Below are positions 10,307 to 20,678 of a stretch of DNA of 64,000 bases, piece after piece. The notes below the pieces were generated by a model that was not told the origin of the DNA, made no database searches, and saw only the letters and a program-made list of their open reading frames with translations. Both the position numbers and the translations under genes were made by a program. The stretch's first letter is position 1; the number at the start of each line of letters is the position of its first letter. The stretch is from Chrysaora quinquecirrha (Eukaryota > Cnidaria > Scyphozoa > Semaeostomeae > Pelagiidae): positions 639,348 through 703,347 of the forward strand of contig JACTAT010000050.1 of the NCBI GenBank assembly GCA_014526335.1, written 5' to 3'.

Positions 10307-10832
10307 TATGGTGGCCCATCGCTATCACGACTATTTTTAAGTAAATATATTTCAATTGTAAAATTTATTTTTTATCAAAACTATTTTTTAATTTAAAAAA
10401 AACTCAATGTAAAATTTATTTTCGAAAAAGTTTAGTTTATTAAAAAAAATTTGCATACATAATTTACAGAGCCCAGAAAAGTCTTCAACCTTCCTCCAGA
10501 CGAAAATACACCTTGGTGCAAACCTTCCTTACTTAAGAATGAAAAATGGGCGTTTCTTGGGTGTGGCATTAGATTTGCTATTGTTCTAACTGACCTTCCT
10601 CCGGGCAATGACCGTGTGACCGTAACTTTTTCCTGACTGTGATAATTTATTTCTTCAGTAATAAAAAATAAATTTTCATTTAGGAAAAAAGACTAACTAA
10701 GTTTTTATGATATCAATTTATGCGTGTGGCCCAGCGCTATCACTATCAAAAGAAACGAGGCCAGCCTCTTCCTCATGATTACAATTGAATTGAATTGAAT
10801 CTTGAACCAGACGGAAAAGAGCGGGAAACAAC
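10307..10832 (+). repeat. E2 left terminal inverted repeat
   Basis: It is inverse to 14015-14356. The terminal motif occurs twice: outermost (GTGGCCCATCGCTATCA, from 10311) and again inside (GTGGCCCAGCGCTATCA, from 10726); the right repeat has both copies too. Such repeated motifs often are transposase binding sites. The inner end includes part of the kinase leader: GGTTCAAGATTCAATT-type sequence pairs with the transposase leader. Confidence 0.85.
10466..10642. mobile_element. Small (~180 bp) insertion in E2's left TIR
   Basis: The right TIR of E2 reads through without this segment. The segment is bracketed by ATAATTT at 10459-10465 and 10643-10649, as a target duplication would be. The ends (ACAGAGCCCAG / CTGACTGTG) are only weakly inverse. 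It has no coding capacity. Probably a miniature non-autonomous element; the superfamily is unknown. Confidence 0.55.
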
Positions 10833-10854
10833 TCCAGCACGTTGAAGAGAAAAA

Positions 10855-12189
10855 TGGCCGACAAGAATAAGAGAAAGGTCTGGGAAGACTTTCACAACAA
10901 GATTTCAAAAAAGACAAGAGGAGAGACGTCCAAAAGAAGAAAGGCCCATCACCACAGAATATAATGATACAGAGGATGAGCTCCGAGCCTAACAAGTCCA
11001 AGAAATATGAACCACTTGACATGCAAGATTTTGTAGATTTCACACAATACGACAAGCTTTCCATCGAAAACGTCAAGCTTGCTTGCGAAAAATTCTACGA
11101 AATGCCTGCAGGATCCTCTGATGTTCTTCTAAGTGACCGTGGCCCATCGTGTTATCTCACGGAGCAAATAGCAGGAAAGAAGTTTTACCATGTTAGATTT
11201 CTTCCACATGGCATTCCTACCGATAGAGCCCCAAGAGCCCGTAGTTTTGGGGGAGATGCTGCATTGTAAAGCAAAATCAGTTGTCAAACAGGGTGGAGAC
11301 ACAGCGTATCAACTTTGTCTCACTCTAAAAATGTGCCACACAGACCAACCATTAAGCCAGCAGAAGATTCAAGCCACCTTCCACCAGTGCCTTCTTCAGC
11401 ATTTCCAAAATCCGTTTCGGTAGCTGACTTGCTTGATGCTAGGAAATTAATTGAGCCACCCAATGTAACCCGCCTGAAACTAGATCTAAGTACTTATGAT
11501 GAGGTTGCCGACAAGATGTGGTTGCCGTCAGGTTTTATTGAAGTCAACAAGGAAGATTCATATTTTGCTGAAGGTGGATTCAGGCAAGCATTCCTTGCCA
11601 CTTCAGTTAACTCCTCAAGAAAAAAAGCCCAAGAAAAAAGTGGGTAATCAAAGTCACCAAAGAGGAACATGTAGCCCCAGTGACAGAAAGTTTCAATATG
11701 ACCATTGAGCAACACACCAGAAAGCAAGTGCAGATGCACGCTGTTGCTAGAAGTATTACTAGGAGTTGCAATAGAAAGATACCTGCCACATTTGGTTCAT
11801 TTTTCATGTACAAGAAGGTTTACTTTTCCAGCATCCAAGGTAAGCCAGTCACTGTTGAAGAATTCATACCTGGTAATTTCCAGAAACATATAAACAACAC
11901 TGGACAAATCAGAAAAGCAGAGTCTGCTGAAGATAGAATCCTCATACAAAAGGCAGAATGTTTGGTACACTACTCGTATGAGCATACAAAGAAGCAAATG
12001 ATGGTTTTAGACCTTCAGGGTGTGGATTATGTTCTTTGTGACCCAGAGATTGCTACTACTATCCTAGAAGAGGATGGGGAATTGAATTTCTGTGCTGGCA
12101 ATTTGTCTTTTAAAGCAATAAATACCTTTCTTGATGGGCATTCATGCAATACATATTGCAGAATGTTGGATTTGGAACAAGAACAATAA
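10855..12189 (+). pseudogene. Alpha-kinase domain protein carried by transposon E2
   Basis: An ATG at 10855 begins a basic leader; later frames give about 430 residues in all. The C-terminal 250 residues match the alpha-kinase fold (eEF2K/MHCK/TRPM7 family, Ser/Thr kinases): catalytic lysine in 'WVIK' (codon 11650-11652), 'HTRKQVQMHAVAR', 'VTVEEFIPG', metal-site 'LDLQGVDYVLCDPEI' (about 12004-12050), 'GNLSFKAINTF', and zinc ligands in 'GHSCNTYCRMLDL'. Key residues survive, but the frame shifts at about 10905, 11245 and 11635. The leader comes directly out of the TIR, so the promoter may be in the TIR. Its substrate is unknown; a role in regulating transposition or host translation is only a guess. 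Confidence 0.85.
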
Positions 12190-12730
12190 ATTTAGACATA
12201 AAAAGCTGTTAGGAAATTACTGGTCATTAAGACTCTTGAAAAGACTCATTGAATTGAAAAACTGACAAATGGTTTTACAACAGAAGGAAGTTAATCACTT
12301 ATATGAACATTTGAATATGGTTGTACAGTGGAAAAGTTTACGGGGTGCACCACAAAAAACAATCTTTGGTGGGCTATCATAAGTTGTGTACAAGGGTGAT
12401 TGTGATACTTAAAGATCATATTCAAGTTGGAAGGACTAATCTGCAAAAATATTTTTGGCATTTCATTTTTTGACCCAACGTAATTATTGAGTTTTAAATG
12501 ATTACTAGAGGTTCAATTTAATATGAATTTTGGTGCATCCATTAGAATACCTCAATTTCCATGAATTGGAAATTTGATTGCTCTTTGGTAGTTGTTAAAA
12601 TTATATTTCTATTATATATTAATGTTCAGGTTACAAATATATACATTTTATGTTGTTCTTAAAAATTAAAACCGGTAGCTGTTTGTTAACAAATTCTGCA
12701 GAGATCAAAATAGACTACAATACTTTCAAT
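12190..12730. other. Spacer between the two convergent E2 genes
   Basis: This is AT-rich and non-coding in all frames. As both genes end here it should contain their 3' UTRs. AATAAA-like signals overlap the kinase stop region (12117-12123, 12187-12192), and A-rich runs occur near 12660. I see no other structure. Confidence 0.5.
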
Positions 12731-13995
12731 TTAGCTGCAAGTAGAATTCTTGAGGAACTTATATGCTTCAACCAAGTCCTTACATTCAATTTTGTTAGGA
12801 TGGGGCATCAGAGTGGCTAGTTCATTTCTTTCGTCTATGCTGAGATAATCCAATGGAGAGTCACCAACCCCAGCTAATTCTGCAACTTCAAGAATGTCGT
12901 TTCTTGATACCTTGATTCCCATTTCTCTGCCACCATATTTCTCAGGAAAAGCATACATATGACTGGGTATTCCTGATGGTAATTCAATCCCAACTTGGTG
13001 CCTGATTCGGTGGGCATTCCATAATTTGGCAAATACATCACATTCCCATTGCAAGACTGGAATGAACAAATAAGACATAATCTTCCTGTCCCTCAAATTC
13101 TGAGGATCATAAACTTTTGAACTTAGCAACAAAACCAGGCAGGCTTTGATGTCTTTCTCCATTCTTTCATGAAGGTCCCTCCACCATCTTTCAATCTTGT
13201 TGGAAGTGGAAGGCCCAAAAATGATTGAATCAGCAGGCTCATCCAAATCCCCTTGTTTTTCACGTAGATAAGCATGAATCGTTGCCATTGTGCCAGCTTC
13301 AGTACCTTTATCTAGCCGTAGGTAGTTTGGCATTAACTCAGTTTCAACCAAGTGCTGCATATAGAAGTTGCCAACTACAGCTGGGTCAGAATTTCCTTTC
13401 CACACATGAAGAAATATGATCTTACGAGAAAAGGTGTCAAGGCAGCCATAAATTGCCAGAGGAAAAGTAGAGTTTTGGAACCCCATCATCTTGTCATGGC
13501 CATCAAGTGAAAAAACCCAATTAGAGCCATCAGAGACAAATGGCTGTTTGGGTTTCTTTACTTTTTTCTTCAGACTTCTATCATCCAGTGCTTCTGGGTT
13601 AATATCCCACATTACGTCATGAAACACCTGTCTGGGAACTCTAATAGCATGCCCAGTCCTCGGTTTTAAGTTCATATTTCGATACCCCAAAAGCTTACCA
13701 GGGCCCTCCTTTTCTTTTCTTACTGCCTCAGCAACAGTTGGTATAGAAATGGTATTGTCAATGTATTGAAGTATCGTAGGCGTCGGTCAAGCGTGGCAAT
13801 GCTCCAAGGGTAACATGGAAAATCTCTCTTCATGTAGTCCAGTATCTCACGTCTTTGCATGTTTTGACTGACATATGTCATCAAAGTGTTTTCAAGCTCT
13901 TGGTCAGCAAACCACAGAGTTGCAGCTGTTCTTGGGTTCAACATAATTATAATATGCAGATACTTACCAGAGTATCTAGGCCTATACTCATTCAA
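12731..13995 (-). pseudogene. Transposase of E2: HTH plus integrase-like D-D-E core
   Basis: The N-terminal frame (13720-13995) has a helix-turn-helix-like stretch 'REILDYMKRDFPCYPWSIAT'. One frameshift near 13735-13770 leads into a 319-residue open frame (12731-13690). There, 'SLDGHDKMMGF' (residues 61-71), 'YLRLDKGTEAG' (123-133) and 'SNKIERWWRDLH' (163-174) give the D, D and E of an RNase H-fold integrase core, with 'GCLDTFSRKIIFLHV' between. This is the 'integrase core domain' family found in many fish and cnidarian genes. It would cut and join the TIRs. A single frameshift is the only clear lesion, so the copy died fairly recently. Confidence 0.85.
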
Positions 13996-14014
13996 TCAAG
14001 TCATCCCATGCACA

Positions 14015-14356
14015 AGTTGTTTCCCGCTCTTTTTCTGTCTGGTTCAAGATTCAATTCAATTCAATTCTAATCACGAGGAAGAGGCTGGCCTCGTTTCTTC
14101 TGATAGTTATAGCGCTGTGCCACACACATAAATTGACATCATAAAAACTTAGTTAGTTTTTTTGCTAAATGAAATTTTTTTTTTTATTACTGAAGAAAAA
14201 ATTATGTATGCAATTTTTTTTTAACAAACTAAACTTTTTCGAAAATAAATTTTACATTGAGTTTTTTTTAAATTTAAAATAGTTTTGATAAAAAATAAAT
14301 TTTACAATTGACATTTATTTACTTAAAAATAGTCGTGATAGCGATGGGCCACCATA
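14015..14356 (-). repeat. E2 right terminal inverted repeat
   Basis: It is inverse to 10307-10832 apart from the insertion at 10466-10642. The inner boundary, AGTTGTTTCCCGCTC at 14015, lies just upstream of the transposase start at 13995, so the leaders of both genes derive from the TIRs. Confidence 0.85.
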
Positions 14357-14498
14357 GACGTGATTATGTAACACTTCTCGAAAAGTTGACTACTTGGGAT
14401 GGGCCCTTGATGAAGCATAGCTTTTGAATTCAGGTGTACCGTTATACTGTAACACACATGTACAAGTAACTGGAGATGAAAACAACACTGACAACACT

Positions 14499-14689
14499 GT
14501 AGCATTCCTAGCTTGGGCTAACGTAAATGTAGTTTAAATCAACATGTCAACAACCAATAATGACAATAATCGTATCAGAATGTTACAGTAACAGAAAAAG
14601 ACAAGAGAAATTTTAATAGAAAAACAAGAATCTCCACTGCTCCAGTTTATACCTATGAAACGTTTTAAACAGATTTTACTTAAAAATTT
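14499..14689 (-). repeat. E1 right terminal inverted repeat, inner part
   Basis: This is inverse to 9515-9707: GTCAACAACCA pairs with the left TGGTTGTTGAC, and AAACGTTTTAAACAG with the left CTGTTTAAAACGTTT. E3 cuts the repeat at 14689. Confidence 0.85.
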
Positions 14690-14759
14690 GGGAGCGATTG
14701 CAGAATGCAGGGCCACTGGAGAGAGGTCCCTGGGAATCCGTAGCCTACAGGAATACATG

Positions 14760-16215
14760 TATGTAACATATGTATATTGCGTGGTGGAGATATATATATG
14801 CTGCCCACAGGGCTACCCGAGTGGAAGGCACAGGTAGACCAGTGAAGTGCGGTAAAATGTGTTTGCTCCTGTATAAGGCCTACAAGCCTACATGGGCACA
14901 GGGCATATGTCTATGTATATTGCGTGGTGGAGATATATATGCTGCCCGCAGGGCTACCCGACTTGAAGGCACAGGTAGACCAAAGTGATGTGGTGAAATG
15001 TGTTTCTTAGCGTAAGAGGCCCTGGCGTACATCATGTACAGCACAGGGCGTATATCTATGAATGGAGTGATGTGTTTACCGAGCCTACAGCCTACAAGCC
15101 TACAAGCCTACAGCGCAACAAGGCACAGGTATACCAGTTGTGTGGCAACATATGTTTGTCCCAGCCTACAAGCCTACAAGCCTACATGAGGAGAGCACAT
15201 ATAGGGAGATATGTATTTCTGAGCCTACTAGCCTACAAGCCTACATGAGAAGAGCACATATAGGGAGATATGTTTTTCTGAGCCTACAAGCCTACAAGCC
15301 TACATGGGAAGAGGGCATTATAGGGAGATATGTTTTTCTGAGCCTACAAGCCTACAAGCCTACATGGGAAGAGGGCATTATAGGGAGATATGTTTTTCTG
15401 AGCCTACAAGCCTACAAGCCTACATGGGAAGAGGGCATTATAGGGTGATATGTTTTTCTGAGCCTACAAGCCTACAAGCCTACATGGGAAGAGGGCATTA
15501 TAGGGTGATATGTTTTTCTGAGCCTACAAGCCTACAAGCCTACATGGGAAAAGGGCATTATAGGGAGATATGTTTTTCTGAGCCTACAAGCCTACAAGCC
15601 TACATGGGAAGAGGGCATTATAGGGTGATATGTTTTTCTGAGCCTACAAGCCTACAAGCCTACATGGGAAGAGGGCATTATAGGGAGATATGTTTTTCTG
15701 AGCCTACAAGCCTACAAGCCTACATGGGAAGAGGGCATTATAGGGAGATATGTTTTTCTGAGCCTAAAAGCCTACAAGCCTACATGGGAAGAGGGCATTA
15801 TAGGGAGATATGTTTTTCCTAGCCTACAAGCCTACAAGCCTACATGGGAAGAGGGCATCATAGGGAGATATGTTTTTCCTAGCCTACAAGCCTGCAAGCC
15901 TACATCGCAAGAAGACATTATTGGGAGATATGTTTTTCCTAGCCTACAGCCTACAAGCCTACAGGGCAATAAGGCACAGGTATACCAGTTGTGTGCCGAC
16001 ATACGTTTTTCCGAGCCTACCAGCCTACAAGCCTACATGGCAATAAGGCAAAGGCACAGGTATACCAGTTGTGGGCGGAGATTTATTTTAATTAGCCTAC
16101 AAGCCTACAAGCCTACATGAGCACGAGGGCATATAGGGAGATATAATACTCTAGCCTACAAGCCTACAAGCCTACAAGCCTACATGGCAATAAGGCACGG
16201 GTATACCAGTAATGT
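14760..16215 (+). repeat. Minisatellite 1, 60-bp unit
   Basis: From about 15220 to 15900 the unit is exactly 60 bp and almost invariant; each has three CCTACAAGC-type subrepeats followed by ATGGGAAGAGGGCATTATAG. Flanks are degenerate: two ~150-bp repeats at 14770-14990, and diverged units to 16215. As 60 is a multiple of 3, a 172-codon frame stays open (15304-15822) with a 20-residue repeated peptide. I regard that as a by-product of the period. Confidence 0.95.
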
Positions 16216-16244
16216 GATATTTGTTATGGCGTGTTGTATATAGG

Positions 16245-19200
16245 GAGTAATTCTCTAATCTTTTGATAAATGGGTATATTTGCATTGGGGCCAACTCTCA
16301 CTTTTGATAAACGAGGTATATTTATGTTGGGAGCAACTCTATAGTCTGTCCTTTTGATAAACGAGGTGCATTTGTCTTGAGGGCAAGTCTCTAGTTTGTC
16401 CTTTTGATAAACGAGGTGTATTTGTGTTGGGGGCGAGTCTCTAGTCTTTCCTTTTGATATTTGTCTTTGGGGCAGTCTCTAGTCTGCCCTTTTGATAGTT
16501 GATGTGTATTTGTGTTGGGGGCAAGTCTCTAGTCTTTCCTTTTGATAAACGAAGTATATTTGTCTTTGGGGAAGTCTCTAGTCTGTCCTTTTGATAAACG
16601 AGGTGTATTTGTCTTTGGGGAAGTCTCTAGTCTTTCCTTTTGATAAACGGGGTATATTTGTGTTGGGGGCAAGTCTCTAGTCTTTCCTTTTGATAAACTA
16701 AGTATATTTGTCTTTGGGGAAGTCTCTAGTCTGTCCTTTTGATAAACGGGGTATATTTGTGTTGAGGGCGAGTCTCTAGTCTGTCCTTTTGATAAACGGG
16801 GTGTATTTGTGTTGGGGGCAAGTCTCTAGTCTTTCCTTTTGATAAACTAAGTATATTTGTCTTTGGGGAAGTCTCTAGTCTGTCCTTTTGATAAACGGGG
16901 TATATTTGTGTTGAGGGCGAGTCTCTAGTCTGTCCTTTTGATAAACGGGGTATATTTGTGTTGGGGGCAAGTCTCTAGTCTTTCCTTTTGATAAACGAGG
17001 TATATTTGTTATGGGGCAAGTCCTTAGTCTGTCCTTTTGATAAACGAGGTGTATTTGTCTTGAGGGCAAGTCTCTAGTCTTTTCTTTTGATAAACGAGGT
17101 GTATTTGTCTTTGGGGAAGTCTCTAGTCTGTCCTTTTGATAAACGAGGTGTATTTGTGTTGGGGGCAAGTCTCTAGTCTTTCCTTTTGATAAACGAGGTG
17201 TATTTGTCTTTGGGGAAGTCTCTAGTCTGTCCTTTTGATAAACGAGGTGTATTTGTGTTGGGGGCAAGTCTCTAGTCTTTCCTTTTGATAAACAGGGTAT
17301 ATTTGTGTTGGGGGCAAGTCTCTAGTCTTTCCTTTTGATAAACTAAGTATATTTGTCTTTGGGGAAGTCTCTAGTCTGTCCTTTTGATAAACGGGGTATA
17401 TTTGTGTTGAGGGCGAGTCTCTAGTCTGTCCTTTTGATAAACGGGGTATATTTGTGTTGGGGGCAAGTCTCTAGTCTTTCCTTTTGATAAACGAGGTATA
17501 TTTGTTATGGGGCAAGTCCTTAGTCTGTCCTTTTGATAAACGAGGTGTATTTGTCTTGGGAGCAACTCTATAGTCTGTCCTTTTGATAAACGAGGTGCAT
17601 TTGTCTTGAGGGCAAGTCTCTAGTTTGTCCTTTTGATAAACGAGGTGTATTTGTGTTGGGGGCGAGTCTCTAGTCTTTCCTTTTGATATTTGTCTTTGGG
17701 GCAGTCTCTAGTCTGCCCTTTTGATAGTTGATGTGTATTTGTGTTGGGGGCAAGTCTCTAGTCTTTCCTTTTGATAAACGAAGTATATTTGTCTTTGGGG
17801 AAGTCTCTAGTCTGTCCTTTTGATAAACGAGGTGTATTTGTCTTTGGGGAAGTCTCTAGTCTTTCCTTTTGATAAACGGGGTATATTTGTGTTGGGGGCA
17901 AGTCTCTAGTCTTTCCTTTTGATAAACTAAGTATATTTGTCTTTGGGGAAGTCTCTAGTCTGTCCTTTTGATAAACGAGGTATATTTGTTATGGGGCAAG
18001 TCCTTAGTCTGTCCTTTTGATAAACGAGGTGTATTTGTCTTGAGGGCAAGTCTCTAGTCTTTTCTTTTGATAAACGAGGTGTATTTGTCTTTGGGGAAGT
18101 CTCTAGTCTGTCCTTTTGATAAACGAGGTGTATTTGTGTTGGGGGCAAGTCTCTAGTCTTTCCTTTTGATAAACGAGGTGTATTTGTCTTTGGGGAAGTC
18201 TCTAGTCTGTCCTTTTGATAAACGAGGTGTATTTGTGTTGGGGGCAAGTCTCTAGTCTTTCCTTTTGATAAACAGGGTATATTTGTGTTGGGGGCAAGTC
18301 TCTAGTCTTTCCTTTTGATAAACTAAGTATATTTGTCTTTGGGGAAGTCTCTAGTCTGTCCTTTTGATAAACGGGGTATATTTGTGTTGAGGGCGAGTCT
18401 CTAGTCTGTCCTTTTGATAAACGGGGTATATTTGTGTTGGGGGCAAGTCTCTAGTCTTTCCTTTTGATAAACGAGGTATATTTGTTATGGGGCAAGTCCT
18501 TAGTCTGTCCTTTTGATAAACGAGGTGTATTTGTCTTGAGGGCAAGTCTCTAGTCTTTTCTTTTGATAAACGAGGTGTATTTGTCTTTGGGGAAGTCTCT
18601 AGTCTGTCCTTTTGATAAACGAGGTGTATTTGTGTTGGGGGCAAGTCTCTAGTCTTTCCTTTTGATAAACGAGGTGTATTTGTCTTTGGGGAAGTCTCTA
18701 GTCTGTCCTTTTGATAAACGAGGTGTATTTGTGTTGGGGGCAAGTCTCTAGTCTTTCCTTTTGATAAACAGGGTATATTTGGGTTGGGGGCAAGTCTCTA
18801 GTCTTTCCTTTTGATAAACGAGGTGTATTTGTCTTTGGGGAAGTCTCTAGTCTGTCCTTTTGATAAACGAGGTGTATTTGTGTTGGGGGCAAGTCTCTAG
18901 TCTGTCCTTTTGATAAACGGGGTATATTTGTGTTGGGGGCAAGTCTCTAGTCTTTCCTTTTGATAAACGAGGTGTATTTGTCTTGAGGGCAAGTCTCTAG
19001 TCTGTCCTTTTGATAAACGAGGTGTATTTGTCTTTGGGGAAGTCTCTAGTCTGTCCTTTTGATAAACGAGGTGTATTTGTGTTGGGGGCAAGTCTCTAGT
19101 CTTTCCTTTTGATAAACGAGGTGTATTTGTCTTTGGGGAAGTCTCTAGTCTGTCCTTTTGATAAACGGGGTGTATTTGTGTTGGGGGCAAGTCTCTAGTC

Positions 19201-19730
19201 TTTCCTTTTGATAAACAGGGTATATTTGTGTTGGGGGCAAGTCTCTAGTCTGTCCTTTTGATAAACGAGGTGTATTTGTGTTGGGGGCAAGTCTCTAGTC
19301 TTTCCTTTTGATAAACGGGGTATATTTGTGTTGGGGGCAAGTCTCTAGTCTTTCCTTTTGATAAACGAGGTGTATTTGTCTTTGGGGAAGTCTCTAGTCT
19401 GTCCTTTTGATAAACGAGGTGTATTTGTGTTGGGGGCAAGTCTCTAGTCTGTCCTTTTGGTAAACGGGGTATATTTGTGTTGGGGCAAGTCTTTAGTCTG
19501 TCCTTTTGATAAACGGGGTATATCTGTCTTGGGGGCAACTCTCTAGTCTGTCCTTTTGATAAACGGGGTATATTTGTTATGGCGTATATTTATAGAAGGG
19601 AGTAATCCTCTAATCTTATGGCGTATATTTGCATTGGGGCCGACTCTCATTTTTGATAAACGAGGCGTATTTATGTTGGGTGCTACTCTCTAGTCTGTCC
19701 TTTTATTTAACGGGGTATATTTGTATATCC
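16245..19730 (-). repeat. Minisatellite 2, 49/50-bp units in 99-bp pairs with higher-order repeats
   Basis: The unit is around CTTTTGATAAACGAGGTGTA and GTCTCTAGTCT. Two types alternate, one with GTGTTGGGGGCAA (50 bp) and one with GTCTTTGGGGAA (49 bp), giving a 99-bp period equal to 33 codons. That keeps minus frames open for up to 130 codons. A block beginning GAGCAACTCTATAG at 16331 recurs at 17560, 1,229 bp later, and a long stretch of 16875-17267 recurs at 18351-18743. The array thus grew by large segmental duplications as well as unit slippage. Confidence 0.95.
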
Positions 19731-19879
19731 AGCTTTTTTATTTGTCACTCTCCAATAAGTCGTCTGGAAATACGGCGTATATTTGTATAGGGTGCAATTC
19801 TCTAATAAGTACATTTGATAAACGGGATATATGGGTTATATTTGTGTAAGGGGCAACTCTCTAATCTGTCTTTTCGATC

Positions 19880-20045
19880 AACGGGTGATTCCTTAATGTT
19901 GAAAGACGGCATTGTTCAGCTCCTATTGAAATTGATTCCTTAATGTCGAAAGGCGGCATTGTTATGCTACTGTCTCTAATTTGTCTTTTCGATAAAATGG
20001 TGATTCCTTAATCTTGAAAGACGGCATTGTTCAGCTACAATTAAA
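19880..20045. repeat. Short tandem array in E3
   Basis: Three diverged copies of a segment with GATTCCTTAATGTTGAAAG and CGGCATTGTT lie 50-80 bp apart, next to CTTTTCGATAAA remnants of minisatellite 2. Confidence 0.7.
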
Positions 20046-20678
20046 ATTTGCATGTCAAAATGTTTTTATCGCATGTTTGTTAACGTTAGGCCTCGTTAGT
20101 CTTCACTGAGTGTGATAAATGTGTTGCAATTCTCTGTTCTGATAAAAACGAATCACTCTCACAAGATCCTTGTATGTCTTGGACATTGGTAAGTTGTTCA
20201 TTATTTCTTTGCGCTCTAATTGTGTTCCTTCTGATATCTGTGTAGCCGAAATAGCATTAGCATATAGGCTATCTAGTTAGAGTGAACCTGGTGGGAAAAG
20301 TGCTTCTGCAAGAAACGGGGAAATAATCAATCAATACTAAGCATTGAACTTGAAAATATTACTGATGGTGTACATTTAGTGTTTATGGAATTACAATAAT
20401 CAGAGCCCTGCACATTGAAGCCATAATTATAACTTTCTCAGTAATCAACAAGTTTTTCATTGTATCGAAACTGGAAGGTCCGCCATTCTCTCAAACCAAC
20501 ATAAGATGAGAACAATACATCAACCTTCTCATTCGGGCATAACTGCTTATTGTTCTTTGCAGTTCTATTATTAACAAAGAAATACTTATTGTTTTATCAA
20601 ACAATGATAATGACCCGGTAGGCTGTAGGCCGCCTACAAGGCCAAAATGTTTGTGGCCCTGCATTCTGCAATCAGGCC
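20046..20678. other. Unique right flank of E3, no gene seen
   Basis: This is AT-rich single-copy DNA leading into the E3 right end (20653-20678). No frame over 67 codons and no known motif. GTAGGCTGTAGGCCGCCTACA near 20620 forms a short hairpin that echoes the GCCTACA core of minisatellite 1. Confidence 0.5.

Larger units (their letters stand above)
10307..14356. mobile_element. E2: DDE transposon carrying transposase and alpha-kinase genes
   Basis: The ends TATGGTGGCCCATCGC (10307) and its inverse GCGATGGGCCACCATA (ends 14356) bound 4,050 bp. The flanks GATGTG (10301-10306) and GACGTG (14357-14362) look like a 6-bp target duplication with one change. The TIRs are ~340 bp (14015-14356; left 10307-10832 with one small insertion). 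Inside are an alpha-kinase gene on plus (10855-12189) and a D-D-E integrase-like transposase on minus (12731-13995), convergent, 541 bp apart. Integrase-type transposase, 6-bp duplication and a TA start recall Repbase's IS3EU group, from memory and unverified. Both genes are broken. Confidence 0.85.
14690..20678. mobile_element. E3: ~6-kb terminal-inverted-repeat element filled with minisatellites
   Basis: The ends share GATTGCAGAATGCAGGGCCAC (left from 14695; inverse on the right, 20653-20673), preceded by less well matched GG-rich tips. The flanks AAAATTT at 14683-14689 and 20679-20685 form a 7-bp duplication inside E1's right TIR. The interior has no transposase, but two large tandem arrays (14760-16215 and 16245-19730), a short third array and ~630 bp of unique DNA. 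A non-autonomous DNA transposon that captured or grew minisatellites is the simplest reading. The superfamily is not clear from the ends. Confidence 0.7.

Noticed and set aside
15000..15822. Open reading frames across minisatellite 1
   Set aside because: The frame stays open only because the unit is 60 bp; peptide repeats are perfect copies of the DNA unit and resemble no protein.
16875..19538. Several minus-strand frames of 64-130 codons
   Set aside because: They arise from the 99-bp period of minisatellite 2; no start context, no domain, and identical frames recur with the repeats.
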